NCBI GenBank assembly: GCA_025667525.1 | Contig: CM046877.1 | Location: 33,066,255 to 33,130,254 of the forward strand | From: Glebionis coronaria | Taxonomy: Eukaryota > Streptophyta > Magnoliopsida > Asterales > Asteraceae | DNA: 64,000 nt | Direction: 5' to 3' | In this document: one piece after another, positions 24,301 through 35,305 of the stretch | Numbering within the stretch: the first letter of the stretch is position 1 | How the letters are laid out: each line of letters begins with the position of its first letter | Made by a program: the position numbers and the translations under genes | Notes under the pieces: generated by a model | The model's database searches: none | What the model saw: the letters and a program-made list of their open reading frames with translations, nothing else | What the model was told of the DNA's origin: nothing

Positions 24301-24371
24301 GAACTCTATTTTTTCTATTAACAGCTTGTAAAAAACGTACAAAAATAAAATATAATGAGATGTAAACAAAA

Positions 24372-24465
24372 AGAGTCCACAGACCAGTTGGTTAATTCGT
24401 GGATGTTGAGTTTGATGTTTGGGTGTAGGTCTGGGGTTCTAGACCTGCTGTGTGCAACTTTTTTT
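24372..24465 (+). repeat. tRNA-like unit 3
   Basis: Begins CCACAGACCAGTTGGTTAAT and has a B-box-like GGGTTCTAGACC followed by a T run. It lies about 155 bp after unit 2. Confidence 0.4.
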
Positions 24466-24480
24466 GTTCAGATATTATTT

Positions 24481-25739
24481 TGTTTATCAGATTTTTGGTA
24501 ATTAACCACTCATAACACATAGATGTTTTTATCAGATTAAAAATAAAAGAAGAGGATGTATTAACAAGAAGTGCCTATAAATAAGTTTTACACAAGTTAT
24601 GATTCTTAATTTTTTATTTATTCAATGGTCCTTATAATTTAATCACATATAAAGTTTATAAAGACTAAAAGCGTAATATGTTATAAAAACAAGTAGATAC
24701 CGTTGAGTCCTTATAATTGTAAGTTAAAAAAATTAAGCAAAAAATTTATTTACATAAAAAATACTGGTTGTTAAAAAAAATAGTGTTTTTAAATGTTTAA
24801 AAACACTAGTTTTTTTATATAAAACGGTGTCCTTAACATTAACACATAAAGACAGGTTGTTACGTAAAAACCAGTGTCTTTAAGTGTATAAAAGGAGTGG
24901 TTGCAGCCTACAAAACTAGTCTCTTTAGAATTCACCTTATAGAGACTGGTTTTTTTTAAGAAAACAAGTTTCTATTTATTCCCTTCCCACCATTTTTAGG
25001 TCATAGACACTTGTTTTCACGTAATTAGTCTCTTTAGGGGGGTCTCTAAGTGCTTTTTGTAGTAGTAGTATACAAATAAATCGAAAGCAACAACACCAAA
25101 TCCACCTTGTAACAAGTAGATCAAGAACTGATCTTGATTATCCTACGCAGACACTTCATACTCATCTTCAATTCTCACAAAACTGAATCATTTGGTTCGA
25201 AGAAAGCAACAAGACGATTATGCTACGATGTGAATGAACATCCCTTGTTTATTTTCGTAAAACCATGAAGAACACGAGATAGAAGTGGTTTCAAGATCTT
25301 TGAATGAAGGTCTCGGGTAGGTACTGATATTGTTTTATTTTTGGTTTAAGTCTTCGATCGATGATAGTTTTTGACTGAGATCTTGAGTAACGAGGTTCTG
25401 TCGTAGGAATAACGAGACGAAGGGATTAGTTTGTAGTCGTTTGAGTCAGTTTGGTTTTGGAGTCCGTCTAGTTTTTTTATGATTCGTGAGTCGTGAGTCG
25501 AGTGATTAAAATGATTCGTGAGTCGTGAGTCAGTCAAGTTTTTTATTAATAGGTTGGGTGTGGTCGAGTCGAGTGAGAATATCAAGCTGGTGTTTGTTTG
25601 TCGATGTGAATGAGGTTCGAGTCAGTTCCGAGTCTTGGTCGTATTGGATTCGGTTTAGGTGATGTGTTTAGAGTCGAGTCACGTGTTGGAATGAGAGTCA
25701 GGTTTTTTGTTGAGTTTGTGTTCCATCCTGACTAAATGT
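24481..25739. other. Intergenic, transposon-derived
   Basis: No gene. The part at 24780-25075 has repeated scraps of AGAGACTGGTTTT and GTGTCTTTAA and ends near TGCTTTTTGTAGTA, which resembles a weak CACTA-type terminus. Bases 25440-25580 hold ATTCGTGAGTCGTGAGTC twice. Confidence 0.3.
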
Positions 25740-26375
25740 CAGAATATGAGTCTTAAAAACGAGAGTTAGAATATGAGTCCAAAGATAAACTCGGAAAAAA
25801 TGTCGCAATATAACTTCTTATTAAATTTTGGAATGTGGACACTTGACAAGTTCAAAGTCGGAATGTTACAAATTCAAAGTAGATGCTTCTCAAATGTCGG
25901 ATTATGTAGCTCTTCAATAATGTCGGATTATGAAACAGTAAGAGGTTGGAATATGATAGTTTGACAAAATTCAGATTATGGAACGGTAAGAAGTCGGAAT
26001 ATGGTAGCTTGACGAAATTCTGATTATGGAACAGTAAGAAGTCTTGACAAAATTCAGATTATGGAACAGTAAGAAGTCGGAATATGATAGCTTTATAAAC
26101 GTCAGAATATTCAACCAAACAAAAGTCGGAATGTAGAACTATATAAAATTCGGAATCAGAGCATTATAAAACTCCAAACCTGTATAAATGTCGGAATCCC
26201 AACTAAATGTCTAGAAAATACTTGTTTTTCAAAAGTCAATCCCAACTGAATGTCGGAATCCCAAAACCTTTCAAAAGTAATGTCGGAATGTGTATCACCC
26301 CAATATAATTCGGTATACAGATTCACACAAAATATCGGAATAATTGAATCTGCAGTCAAGATTTCGGAATACCAC
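25740..26375. repeat. Cluster of short TCGGAAT-type motifs
   Basis: More than a dozen copies of GTCGGAAT, TTCGGAAT or GTCGGATTATG with variable spacers. Some form longer units, such as AAATTCAGATTATGGAACAG repeated around 25970-26080. It lies in the leader side of Copia C. The same core motif fills the LTR of Athila-like element 2 (57515-57930). Confidence 0.65.
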
Positions 26376-26621
26376 ACCCAACTTTCTCGGACAAAACTAA
26401 TCCAAATCGAGATCCGATCCTAAGCCAAAAAATGACCCAAACACCCAAAATTTTTGTGTTTTTAGCCAAAATAACTATACCAAATCTCTACCACAACTAT
26501 GTAGATGATTTGTATCAAGATTAAACCATAAAAAAACGTTAAAAAAATTTGGATCGAATGATTTTAGATCAAAACTCACAAATCAATGATGACAAATACA
26601 AGAACAAACCAATCATCCCAT
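26376..26621 (-). other. Leader side of Copia C
   Basis: Non-coding sequence between the motif cluster and the primer site. No gag is recognisable. Confidence 0.4.
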
Positions 26622-26635
26622 GGCTCTTGGTACCA
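26622..26635 (-). promoter_or_regulatory. Primer binding site of Copia C
   Basis: Minus strand TGGTACCAAGAGCC, a variant of the iMet primer site found in Copia elements, two bases inside the LTR end. Confidence 0.65.
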
Positions 26636-26637
26636 AT

Positions 26638-26939
26638 TGTAGGTCCACGTATCCTTGGATTGTCTATGTGTTAGAATGATCTAAAGAGAGGGAGAGAGAT
26701 GAAGATCTTAGAGAGAAAAAGTAGAGAGAGAAATGAGGGGATGGAGAGAAAGATGTATTTGATTGAAAGTGAAATGAGAACCAACCCCTCCTAACATGTT
26801 AGGAGGGGGTATATATAGCCCACCCTACATGTGAGCTTGATAGGTTATATGTTTACATAACTAGATCACGAGCCCATACTACGTATATATCGTTGGAGTG
26901 ATCGATCCTTTCTAAATACGTAAAAACATATTTCCAACA
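26638..26939 (-). repeat. LTR of Copia C
   Basis: A 302-bp LTR with minus-strand ends TGTTGGAAATATG and GGACCTACA, adjacent to the primer site. Only this 5' LTR is visible. Its outer edge abuts coding-derived sequence of Copia D, so C appears inserted into D. Confidence 0.7.
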
Positions 26940-28404
26940 TCAGGATCCTGACTGCCAATAATATTTTCTAAATTTTTTGTGGCATTATCAAATTTTTAAA
27001 TTTTAATTCATTTTCAAGCTTAATAATTTCACTAATCTCCAGTTTTGACATAAGTTCAGTAATTTCAAGAGTTTGAGCAGCCATTTCCTTTTTAGAAGAA
27101 TAATAGAATCTTTAAAGGAAATTTATTGTTCCTTATAACATTCTGTTTGTTCTTCTAAAATGACAAACCCTCTTTTATAATTAGTTACATCGCACTCAGG
27201 AGAACGCTAATTTCTGGTAATATTATCATAATACTTTTGCAGTTCATTATATTTTTCTTGATAAGCAATAGTACAATGTTTATTAAGAGTTACCTTAGAA
27301 TCTGACAATGTCATGAGAGCTATGTTTTTAGTAGCCTCCTCGTTCTTCATAAATCCCCAATTAGTACTGGTGTCATCAGTCACAATCAATGCCTTTGAAG
27401 AGGGTTCTTCAACAGTTATCTTTCTTTCTTGTGGCTTGCTGCTTGGACTACTGCACTCTCTTACAAAGTGGCCTTTCTTGTGGCATTTGTAGCACTCTAC
27501 TTTTGACTTATCAAAGCTAACCTTGTCATTAGCATTGAGAGTAACTTGCTTCCCTGTTCTTTTAAGAAACCTTCTTGCTCTCATACTTAGAATAGCCAAT
27601 TGATTTTTAATTTCTAGCTCTTCTAGATCATCATCTAGTTGCTAAAGGTCATCAGCAACATTCTTGTAGCTAGATTTAACTTTCTACCAGAATTAATTTC
27701 GTTATTCTGATTGGATATAAATGCTAGGTTAGTAGCATTTGAAGATGATCATGCGATCCTTTTAAGTTTATGTTCAACCACCTTAAACTGATTGTATAGA
27801 TCATCAATATTGACATGTTCAATATCATGCTTGTTCTCCTAGATGGGTACTTCTATAGCCATCTCTGCTGGCATGTTTATAAGAAATTTACCATTGATAT
27901 CTTCTTGTTCAGCATTCCCCTCAAAGTGATGAGTACACTCACAATCCTTTGAAGTCTATTATAAATAGAATCGAGAGTTTCTGACTCATTTGCATTGAAG
28001 TTTTCAAATATAGACTTCAATAATGCTTTCTTGGCCTTCTTTGTGGAATCATAACCACCAAATCTAAGAAAAAATGCATCAAACATTGATTTAACATCTT
28101 TATGCTGTTGAGAAGCAAGAATATGCTCATTTGGCATAACTAGCATAACTATACTTATGGCTTTAATATCATTTGATCTTTTCTTCTTTTCATCCCGGGT
28201 AATAATGACTTCCCACAAATCCAAGTTGTACATCTGCATAAAATGAGTGAATATGAATTTCCATTCTTTAAACTCTCTTTGTTTGAAGATTAAAACCTTG
28301 TTCATTGTGTTAGGTTATGCATCCTCTGAATCCATCTCTTTAGTTAAAGATAGTTCTTCGATAATCTTCAAGATCAAAGCTTTTCAACAAGATCTGGTAC
28401 CACT
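26940..28404 (-). mobile_element. Copia D internal region (remnant)
   Basis: Minus-strand gag and post-gag sequence of an element split on its left by Copia C. Integrase, RT and RNase H are not seen in the window. A primer site TGGTACCAGATC (28402-28391) lies next to the LTR. Confidence 0.7.
27207..28305 (-). pseudogene. Copia D gag, frame-broken
   Basis: Two open pieces on the minus strand: 28305-27877 (142 codons) and 27599-27207 (130 codons). The first carries the gag core typical of abundant Asteraceae Copia elements: FKEWKFIF, LWEVI, MPNEHILASQQHKD, RFGGYDSTKKAKKALLKS, FENFNANESETLDSIYNRLQ. The second has the zinc knuckle CYKCHKKGHFVREC and the NIALMTLSDS stretch. The sequence between the pieces (27600-27876) is diverged and has stops in frame. 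Gag forms the virus-like particle and binds the element RNA; here it is decayed. Confidence 0.8.
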
Positions 28405-28929
28405 TGTTGATCCCTTTAAACGTTTAAATCTACCTTGTAGATCTAGACTAAGTAGAATAAATTCTGCTAAGTCTAAGAAGAAACTTTAAGGGACTATAAA
28501 AAAGTATGCGGAATCTACTCTTTGATATTATGAAGATTAAATAGTTTATGTATAACAGATAATTCACCAAAAGCTTTAATATTATTAATACGAGTACTTC
28601 TTGTAAAAGTACTAGGGTTACATAAACCTTAAAGCTAATAATAAGACGTGAGAATAATATGACTCAACCTAAACCTAGGAAATCTTTTTATAGCACAAGA
28701 ATTCCTTTACATGATAAACAAAGTAATCTATTAAAAACAAAAAAGATATACACATAATATCTTCTTGCGATAACCAATATGCCTTCAATCTTTATCTCTT
28801 CAATTAATATCTTCTGTCAACATAATACGGCGTCTTTAGTATTTATCCTTTACCAGCATTAAGTAACCCAACCAACATTAAGATTTCATCATGTTCATTT
28901 TGTCCAAATTTGTCCGAACACTACCAACA
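28405..28929 (-). repeat. LTR of Copia D
   Basis: The left edge is certain (CAACA end at 28405 beside the primer site). The right edge is TGTTGGTAGTG on the minus strand at 28929, or alternatively 28877, where another TGTTGG is found. Confidence 0.55.
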
Positions 28930-29014
28930 CTAATAACATTACTACCAGCATTAAACTATATTAATACTGGTAATGCAATATAAAACCAGTAGTAATATTC
29001 ATAGTTCAACCAAC

Positions 29015-29475
29015 GGGGTCAAGTAAGGTTTTAAGATGCTGATATTAATATATAATGAATTTTTCTATGTAAAAATACCTATAAATTATTAGTTGTACCA
29101 ATATGACAATTACAGTAGTTAGGATAACAATTGCAACTAAGAAATCGCAAACCTAATTATTGATTTTTTTCTTTTATTTTTGTTGAAAGCAAGTTAGGAA
29201 CTCACAGTAAACTTAATGAAGGAAATAACAAATGAAATCAATGCCGCAAATAATTCGCGACCAAAATATATACCCCCAAAATGTAATACTACCTTATAAG
29301 TTATAACAAAGCAACCAAATGTAGCGTGGCTAGTTTTATGTAGACAAATACCAAACAATTTAACAAACTAATTAAGCTTTATTGCATGACAAGATAATCT
29401 TGTATAATATATCTACATTTCACAATCTCTTGTGATAAGCGAATCTTCATTTCTTAGACATATAGTATACACAAT
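29015..29475 (+). repeat. Duplicated upstream region of the Vps62-like gene (gene-less copy)
   Basis: Bases 29140-29460 match 30118-30475 with scattered changes (shared AATCGCAAACCTAATTAT, AATGTAATACTACCTTATA, GCGAATCTTCATTTC). Bases 29015-29085 match 29618-29690. The match stops just before the TATA box of the gene, so this copy has no core promoter or coding part. Confidence 0.7.
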
Positions 29476-30117
29476 ATTATCTAATACATTCGATAGATAT
29501 TAATGATGTTTAAAAGGCTGGTGAATCGACCTTGTCGAGCTATTGGGTCATAGTTTAACCGTGATTTTAGGCAAAATTTGGCTCTCGCCGACCCAATCGT
29601 TGACCGTTCAATCGGTCGGGTCAACCAGGGTTTTAGGACACTAATATTAATATATAATGAATTTTCTTATGTAAAAGCATCACATAATTATTAATTATAT
29701 AATATCATAATTATAAAACATTAAATACGAAAACATATTCATACATTAAACTAATACATCATAATAAATTTGATTAATGTCTTAGCTTTGTGATTGCACC
29801 GAATTAGGTTTACTTAGTAGGGCTTCAAATTTCCCTTCTATACATGTCTTTTTATTTTGATGCAATTGATTCAAGTCTCATGTAAAACAAAATACATCAT
29901 TAATAAACCATGTGAAATACTTACTAGCATTTTGTTAAAATTTGTCCACTTTTTAACATGGTTGATTGGGATACACCGGAAATTCTAGCTCTCTTATCTA
30001 GCACTAGTTATTATGCTTCTTAAGTGAAATCTTAAAATAAATGATGAACTAATTGAACAAATAACGTATGATCCAAGTTACAAAATTAAATCACAACTTT
30101 TAACATTGACAAAAACA
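29476..30117. other. Intergenic DNA between the two upstream-region copies
   Basis: Holds a GGTCAACC/GACCGTTC-rich scrap at 29525-29640, like a MITE, and AT-rich sequence. No gene. Confidence 0.35.
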
Positions 30118-30490
30118 TTAACAAATCGCAAACCTAATTATGTTCCGATTTTTTTCCTTTTATTTAACTCATAGTAAACTCAGTGAAGGAAACAACAATT
30201 GGAATTAATACCTTAAATAATTCTTGCCCAGAATATATACCTTAAAAATGTAATACTACCTTATAAGTTATAACAAAGCTGCAAAGTTCCCCAGACAAAT
30301 GTAGCATTGTCCAGACAAAAATGTAATACTACCTTATATAAGTTTTAAGGAGACAAATACAGAAAATTTTACAAACTAATCAAGCTTGAGATTGCATGAC
30401 AAGATGATCTTGTTTAATACCACGTATGTAAATTTCACAATCTCTGTTTACAAGCGAATCTTCATTTCATAAACACATTTCTCACCTGTA
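30118..30490 (+). repeat. Upstream region of the Vps62-like gene (copy next to the gene)
   Basis: The second copy of the repeat at 29140-29475. Inside it, ATGTAATACTACCTTATA is itself present twice (about 30248 and 30321). Confidence 0.7.
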
Positions 30491-30497
30491 TATATAA
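30489..30497 (+). promoter_or_regulatory. TATA box of the Vps62-like gene
   Basis: TATATATAA about 55 bp upstream of the ATG at 30553, a normal distance for a plant promoter with a short 5' UTR. Confidence 0.5.
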
Positions 30498-30552
30498 TCG
30501 AGTTTTGCAACAACCCTCATTGCACCATCACAGCTTCTTTAGTGATACAAAA

Positions 30553-31863
30553 ATGTCTTCTCTTCTTTTTTGTAGGCACTTAATTCATATGCTTTGTGCA
30601 ATTCTGCTTTTTCAGATTGTTTGCCATGCATATCATCCGTTTAACGACTTCAAGAGCTCCGAAGAGGAGACTGTATCATTTCAAGGTACACTTTATCTCT
30701 ATTTATGATCCTTTAGAATAGATGATTTCTTAAGTAATGAAAATGAATCACAGAAGCATGTTCACGGATCAGCGATTTGTGTTTGTGAATGAATGATAAT
30801 ATAAGATATTGGTTAAAAAAACATTGTTTCTAATAGAAACAATATCTTTATCTTAACATGCATGATGCTTATAAGACATTTTATGTTTTGATTAGAAGTA
30901 CATTACCCTAACAAGGTTGAATAAATATATAATTAATTAGTACTGTAACATTTTCTAAACGCAGGTGGAGACTTTGCACAAAGGGCAAATAGTTTTGAAG
31001 AATCCAAAGTGTCTAAAGCGAATTACTTCCCCAGGAAAGATGCCATATCTGCTCAACCTACTATCGAACAAATCAAAGCTATGATAGCCCGTTTTGCCCC
31101 TTTGATCTACTTCCACCCTGATGAAGAATACTTTCCATCATCTGTTCCATGGTTTTTCAAAAACAATTAAGGATCGATAACTTAAGTGGGAGCTTAAAAC
31201 AAATGTTAGTGACTGGGAGAACATGTTAGTGACTGGGAACATATGAGGTTAAGGATCGATAACTTAAGTGGGAGCTTAAAACAAATTTATCTAGCTCAGC
31301 ATGGTAAGGGAAAATGGTTAGAGGCTTCTGAATTTGAGTATAATGGTGAAAGGCCGGTGGTGTATGCATCTTTGCATAATCATGCACTCTATAATGCTCC
31401 CAAAAATTACATATATTACAATGCAGAGAAGCTCATTGATCCACTTGATAAACAAATGCTTATACGTGAGCTCACTACTGCTTATCCAAGTGAGTTCAGT
31501 AGTGCTTATCCAAGAAAATCAATGCTTTTCTCCTTGGCTGCTGGTCCTGTGGACAAGGCAGGCAAAGGTGCTGTATTTGATATTCTTGCGACACCATCGA
31601 GCTATGAAATTGTTGCTCTTGATTATGGTGCTGAACGTGTTGTTCCACCACCATGGTTGGACTATACCGGGAGATGGGGACCTACAATTTATGCTGGATG
31701 GAAAGATGAGGTCATTCAAGTTCTAGATGGCTTGCCAGGTGGAAAGATTTTTAAATGGATTGCCAAAAAAATTGTGAGGAGGCTCCCTGACTCACTATTC
31801 GCACAAGAAGGACCTGCAGGTCCTAAGATGAAACCAAGCTGGGATGGAGATGAGAGCACATGA
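30553..31863 (+). pseudogene. Vps62/DUF946-like gene with internal deletion
   Basis: Exon 1 (30553-30685) encodes MSSLLFCRHLI followed by a hydrophobic stretch, a likely signal peptide, and ends at a GT donor. Exon 2 (30965-31170) follows an AG acceptor in phase and carries PTIEQIKAMIARFAPLIYFH and SSVPWFF, the hallmark of the plant Vps62 (DUF946) family. Frame is then lost at TAA (31168-31170). Coding resumes around 31219 with GEHVSDWEHMRLRIDNL and runs to 31863 through YASLHNHALYN, PPPWLDYTGRWGP and the family C terminus EGPAGPKM..SWDGDE. On family knowledge, about a hundred residues or more are missing between the two parts. The junction holds filler DNA copied from just downstream. The family N-terminal domain is also absent. 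The molecular role of plant DUF946 proteins is poorly known. The intact 206-codon 3' ORF starts at an internal ATG (31243) and is not a natural protein start. Confidence 0.8.
31167..31286 (+). repeat. Filler repeats at the Vps62 deletion junction
   Basis: A 38-bp perfect direct repeat (31167-31204 and 31249-31286) and a 16-bp repeat ATGTTAGTGACTGGGA (31203-31218 and 31223-31238). The second members lie in natural coding sequence; the first members are out of place. Confidence 0.9.
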
Positions 31864-32537
31864 TTTTTGATTTTACATTTCATGATTTTGTTAAAGTTGT
31901 TTAGTTATCTCGATAAACATACTTTGTAAGGAACAAAGTCAAATAATATTTATAATATCCTGTTTCAATATGTGTTTATCTTGGCCTGATAGTTTTAGTA
32001 ACTTTAAAGGCCTTGATTGAGATTGAAACTACACTTGAACTCTTGAAGCAAGATGTCTTGCCTTGTACAAAAGAAATCAACTTTAAAGTTTAACCAAATT
32101 TTAATTTTTGACATAAACTATATAACCAAACTTACAATGTGAACCTAGAAAGGATCCACAAAAGCAGGCCACGATATTCTTAATTAAAAATGTCGTTTTA
32201 ACACAAGTGATAGGGTAAACATCTCAAAAGACTACCTGCAGAATGTCGAAGCAACTCAAATTACCTATAAATGTAGTAGGATTTTCTCGTTTTATTAATA
32301 ACTTCCTCATCACTAACATGTTCTCCCTCGTTTCCTAGCTTAATGATGATCATGGTCCAAGTTTCAACTTTGACGGGCCACTAAAAAGATAGTACAACCA
32401 TATTACTGAGTACTATATCAGTATATGTGTGCCAGTGACTCCAGGTTTGGCGTATATAAGCAACCGCATCTTTCAAAGACCCTTTTTTCCTCATATCATG
32501 TAAATGTTGATTGGAAGGAGGTCTAAGAAGGCATCAT
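31864..32537. other. 3' flank between convergent Vps62 fragments
   Basis: AT-rich. No gene, though remote remnants of the Vps62 exons cannot be excluded. Confidence 0.4.
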
Positions 32538-33069
32538 CTAAGTTACCGTTTCGTGGAAGGTTATCACACCATTGTTCGTGATCACATGAGGTTTTGGATC
32601 AAAGAGTCGAGCCCCAATTTTAAGGAACCATGGAACAGATGAAGGGATGTATTCTTCTTCTGGATGGAAGTAGTCTAAAGGAGCAAAAGCCGCGATGATA
32701 ATTTTAATTTGTTCAACAGTTGTAGAATATGCCAACTCGTGAGTAGTAAAGCCATGATTGAGTGCCAAGAACGTACGTGTTGGAACACTTGGCCCACCGT
32801 TTTTCCTAAATGACTTTGTAGAATGCAAATCGATTTTACTGGAATGTGATATCCTTTCGCCCACTTCCGTTAAGTCCTTTAAATCAGATATCACACACAT
32901 AACATTTTCAAGTGAGGGTCTTATAAGGGAAGTGGTGACAATATGACCAACGGTTTTCTAACCACGAGGAAGTACTGCGAGCCATATGTATCCATCAACA
33001 GTTTTTTTGGCAGATACTTAAGGTGGTACCTTACTGGTTCAAACAAGAGTGTAGTCTAAGGGTCTCGCT
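32538..33069 (-). pseudogene. Second Vps62/DUF946 fragment, convergent
   Basis: On the minus strand, after an AG acceptor near 33070, it reads ARPLDYTLV, then stops, then VDGYIWLAVLPRG, KTVGHIVTT and, as one open frame from 32900, MCVISDLKDLTEVGERISHS to EQIKIIIAAFAPLDYFHPEE and SSVPWFL. This covers the N-terminal domain of the family that the plus-strand copy lacks, and stops just past the WF motif. Stop codons replace expected residues in LDYTLV(W) and LPRG(Y), so it is a pseudogene. Everything C-terminal of SSVPWFL is missing. Confidence 0.75.
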
Positions 33070-33936
33070 AAAATCTGTAATTTTAACTGTAAGTGAAATA
33101 TATCAGTTCCTAAATTACAATCTTAAAATCAGTACTAACAATTATCTTTCAGATTATTGTGTAAAATAAAACACTAACAAATTCATTCATAGATACATCA
33201 ATTAGCTAGAATGAAATCAAACAACTTTGTGGTGCATTTGGAGATACGACCATACAGGTATATGGGGTGTGTTTTTCCACTAAACCCCCAGCTCGCAAAA
33301 ACATTCTCAGTACAGACATTAAAGTTCTTTCCCGCAGGACAAGAATTCTTACCCATGCTGTATTGATTATATCTTTGATCCCGTTAATGCTCGTATAAAA
33401 CCTAATACAGAATCAAAACAAGCTCGATCTTTTTATGACAAAAGTTAAGTGATTAAAGACACACTTAATAATTTCCGCACAGGGCCTCCAAAATCAATGT
33501 GACAGCCGTGCCAAAAGTCATTTTGTTCGTCTTTTGATAGTTTAACATGTTGAGATGATATAAAGTTAAACTCATCAATGCAATGATCCACATGGCCAGG
33601 TGCATTTCACTTTTTTCTTCTAATAAAGATAAATAATCAGCATTCTTCAATCCTAAAACCAAGCAAGACATGCACAGCACATACACTCTGATGCCTAAAA
33701 TTTGTTCAAACAGGACCACAAGCAACCTTCATGAAAAGTCCATTACTGCATAAAACTAAAAAATATGTCTGTATTGTGCACAACAAAAATTGAGATATAT
33801 CAGCACACGCATACACAGAGAGATGCGTAAAATTCCATTCAAACAAGAGTACATGATAGGCTGATAGCATTGACATAAACAAATTGGAGTGAGTACATGA
33901 CGCCTCATATAAACAGTATCCTTCTAGCGCTATGTT
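33070..33936. other. Intergenic DNA
   Basis: No gene recognised. It could include degraded 5' exons of the minus-strand Vps62 fragment or the 3' flank of the RPN10-like gene. Confidence 0.35.
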
Positions 33937-35009
33937 CTAACTCGTACCAACATACTTATATTTGATTCCATTTGCATCCCCTTCTTGGTCTTGTTTTGAA
34001 GAATAATGTGCAAGATATTTTGACAGCTTCCTGCCTTTGATTAATTTCTAGTTCATCACCCTGAAGACCCGAGATCTGACAACAGAATGTTTACAACATA
34101 TAAGCTAAAACTGTAGTGGAGTTTAAAATCATATTGTCATGAGTCGAAGAAACAAGTATATATTACCTTAACAGGATAGGTAAGTCATCTTTGGATGCAG
34201 ATGGAATATGTACAATGTGACTACTGCAATTATTATTCACAGAAGCAACCAAGGCCTTAAGTTTATCCGTCCTCTCTTCGTCATCTTCACCAAAGTCGAC
34301 CACATCAAGAGCTATACTTTTATCTTTAAACTTCTTTCCAATCAATTCCAAGTCTTTCTTATCGTCTTTTACGGGACTGAAAAAGAAGAAACAAACACGA
34401 TACATTTAAAAGAAACAAAAAAAGAAAGAAAGAAAGAAAAACTGCAATATGAGCATAAACGACTTACCCTCCCGCGAATACAATAAGCCTTAGTCGTAAA
34501 TCATTGGATGTTAAATAAGCACGTGAAGTTCTCTCAGCAAGCTCTAATCCGCGCTTCAAGTCTAAAGGGCCGTCAACGTAAACTAAATCTGAATGTGAAA
34601 ATAGAAGAATATTTAAACTTGATGATTTCATACATAATACAAAAATTCACCATGCCAATGAGATAATTCTATTAGAGAAGAGGAGCTAACCATGTATGCA
34701 AGACATATGTTTACAACGATTAGAGGAAGGATCCGCCAAAATACACATAGTTCCTCCATCGATTTCCCCGGCAAGTGTGGATACGCCCACCAAATTCTTC
34801 GGATTAGACTGTAATTAGCATTCCCACTAGATATCAGCTTCTGATAATGATAAACAGATCTTGAACTAATAAAAAAAACAAACACGTACCTTGATTTTAT
34901 CAGCGTAAAGTTTGTGAAAAACATCAATCTGAAACGAAAACCTATTATGTTCTTGGAGCATCCATTTAGTATTGTCAACACACATCACTATAACCTCCGT
35001 GCGCACCAT
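33937..35009 (-). CDS. RPN10-like 26S proteasome subunit, VWA domain only
   Basis: Spliced minus-strand gene. The exons that fit are 35009-34890, 34808-34691, 34588-34468, 34376-34167 and 34030-33937, all with GT-AG borders and matching phases, giving 220 residues. The protein starts MVRTEVIVMCVDNTKWMLQE, continues SNPKNLVGVSTLAGEIDGG, LKRGLELAERTSR, LRLRLIVFAGGPVKDDKKDL, and NNNCSSHIVHIP. This follows the order of the RPN10/PSMD4 VWA domain, which helps hold lid and base of the 26S proteasome together. Known plant RPN10 is close to 390 residues with C-terminal ubiquitin-interacting motifs. Here the frame ends with KLSKYLAHYSSKQDQ and no such motif. The last acceptor is my choice; an upstream acceptor near 34079 would end the protein at a TAG after a few residues. 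Many substitutions in otherwise conserved positions suggest a diverged paralogue or an early pseudogene. Confidence 0.65.
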
Positions 35010-35305
35010 AGTCGAAAACTAATACGAGCGCGATTTTACGAACAAACTGCAATTAGGTTTCTTGATAAAAGTATATCGAATTTTGGCATGTCCGATCAAG
35101 GATATATATTATGCAGATAACTTGGGCTCTTCAATTACGGACTACAAAATTTCCAAATTCGTTTTTTATTATTAGAAAGAATTACATATATATCCTTCAA
35201 AAAGCACTAAATTACACATATATCCAACAAAAACAAATAATTACATATATATCATTCTTAAACAATAATAAAAGCTTGTTTGTTTGTTTAGTATTCTTAT
35301 TAAGT
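35010..35305. other. Upstream region of the RPN10-like gene
   Basis: Probable promoter side. ACATATATATCC-type repeats are at 35185-35255. No clear core promoter was chosen. Confidence 0.3.

Larger units (their letters stand above)
23480..24480. repeat. LTR-like fragment carrying three tRNA-like units
   Basis: The stretch 23490-24000 (AAACGGAAACGGGTTACG, runs of AAAATTAAAA, CGTAAAACGCAACGAC) has the composition and motifs of the Athila-type LTR at 50220-50970. The tRNA-like units follow at 24058-24465. No ends or primer site could be placed. Confidence 0.35.
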
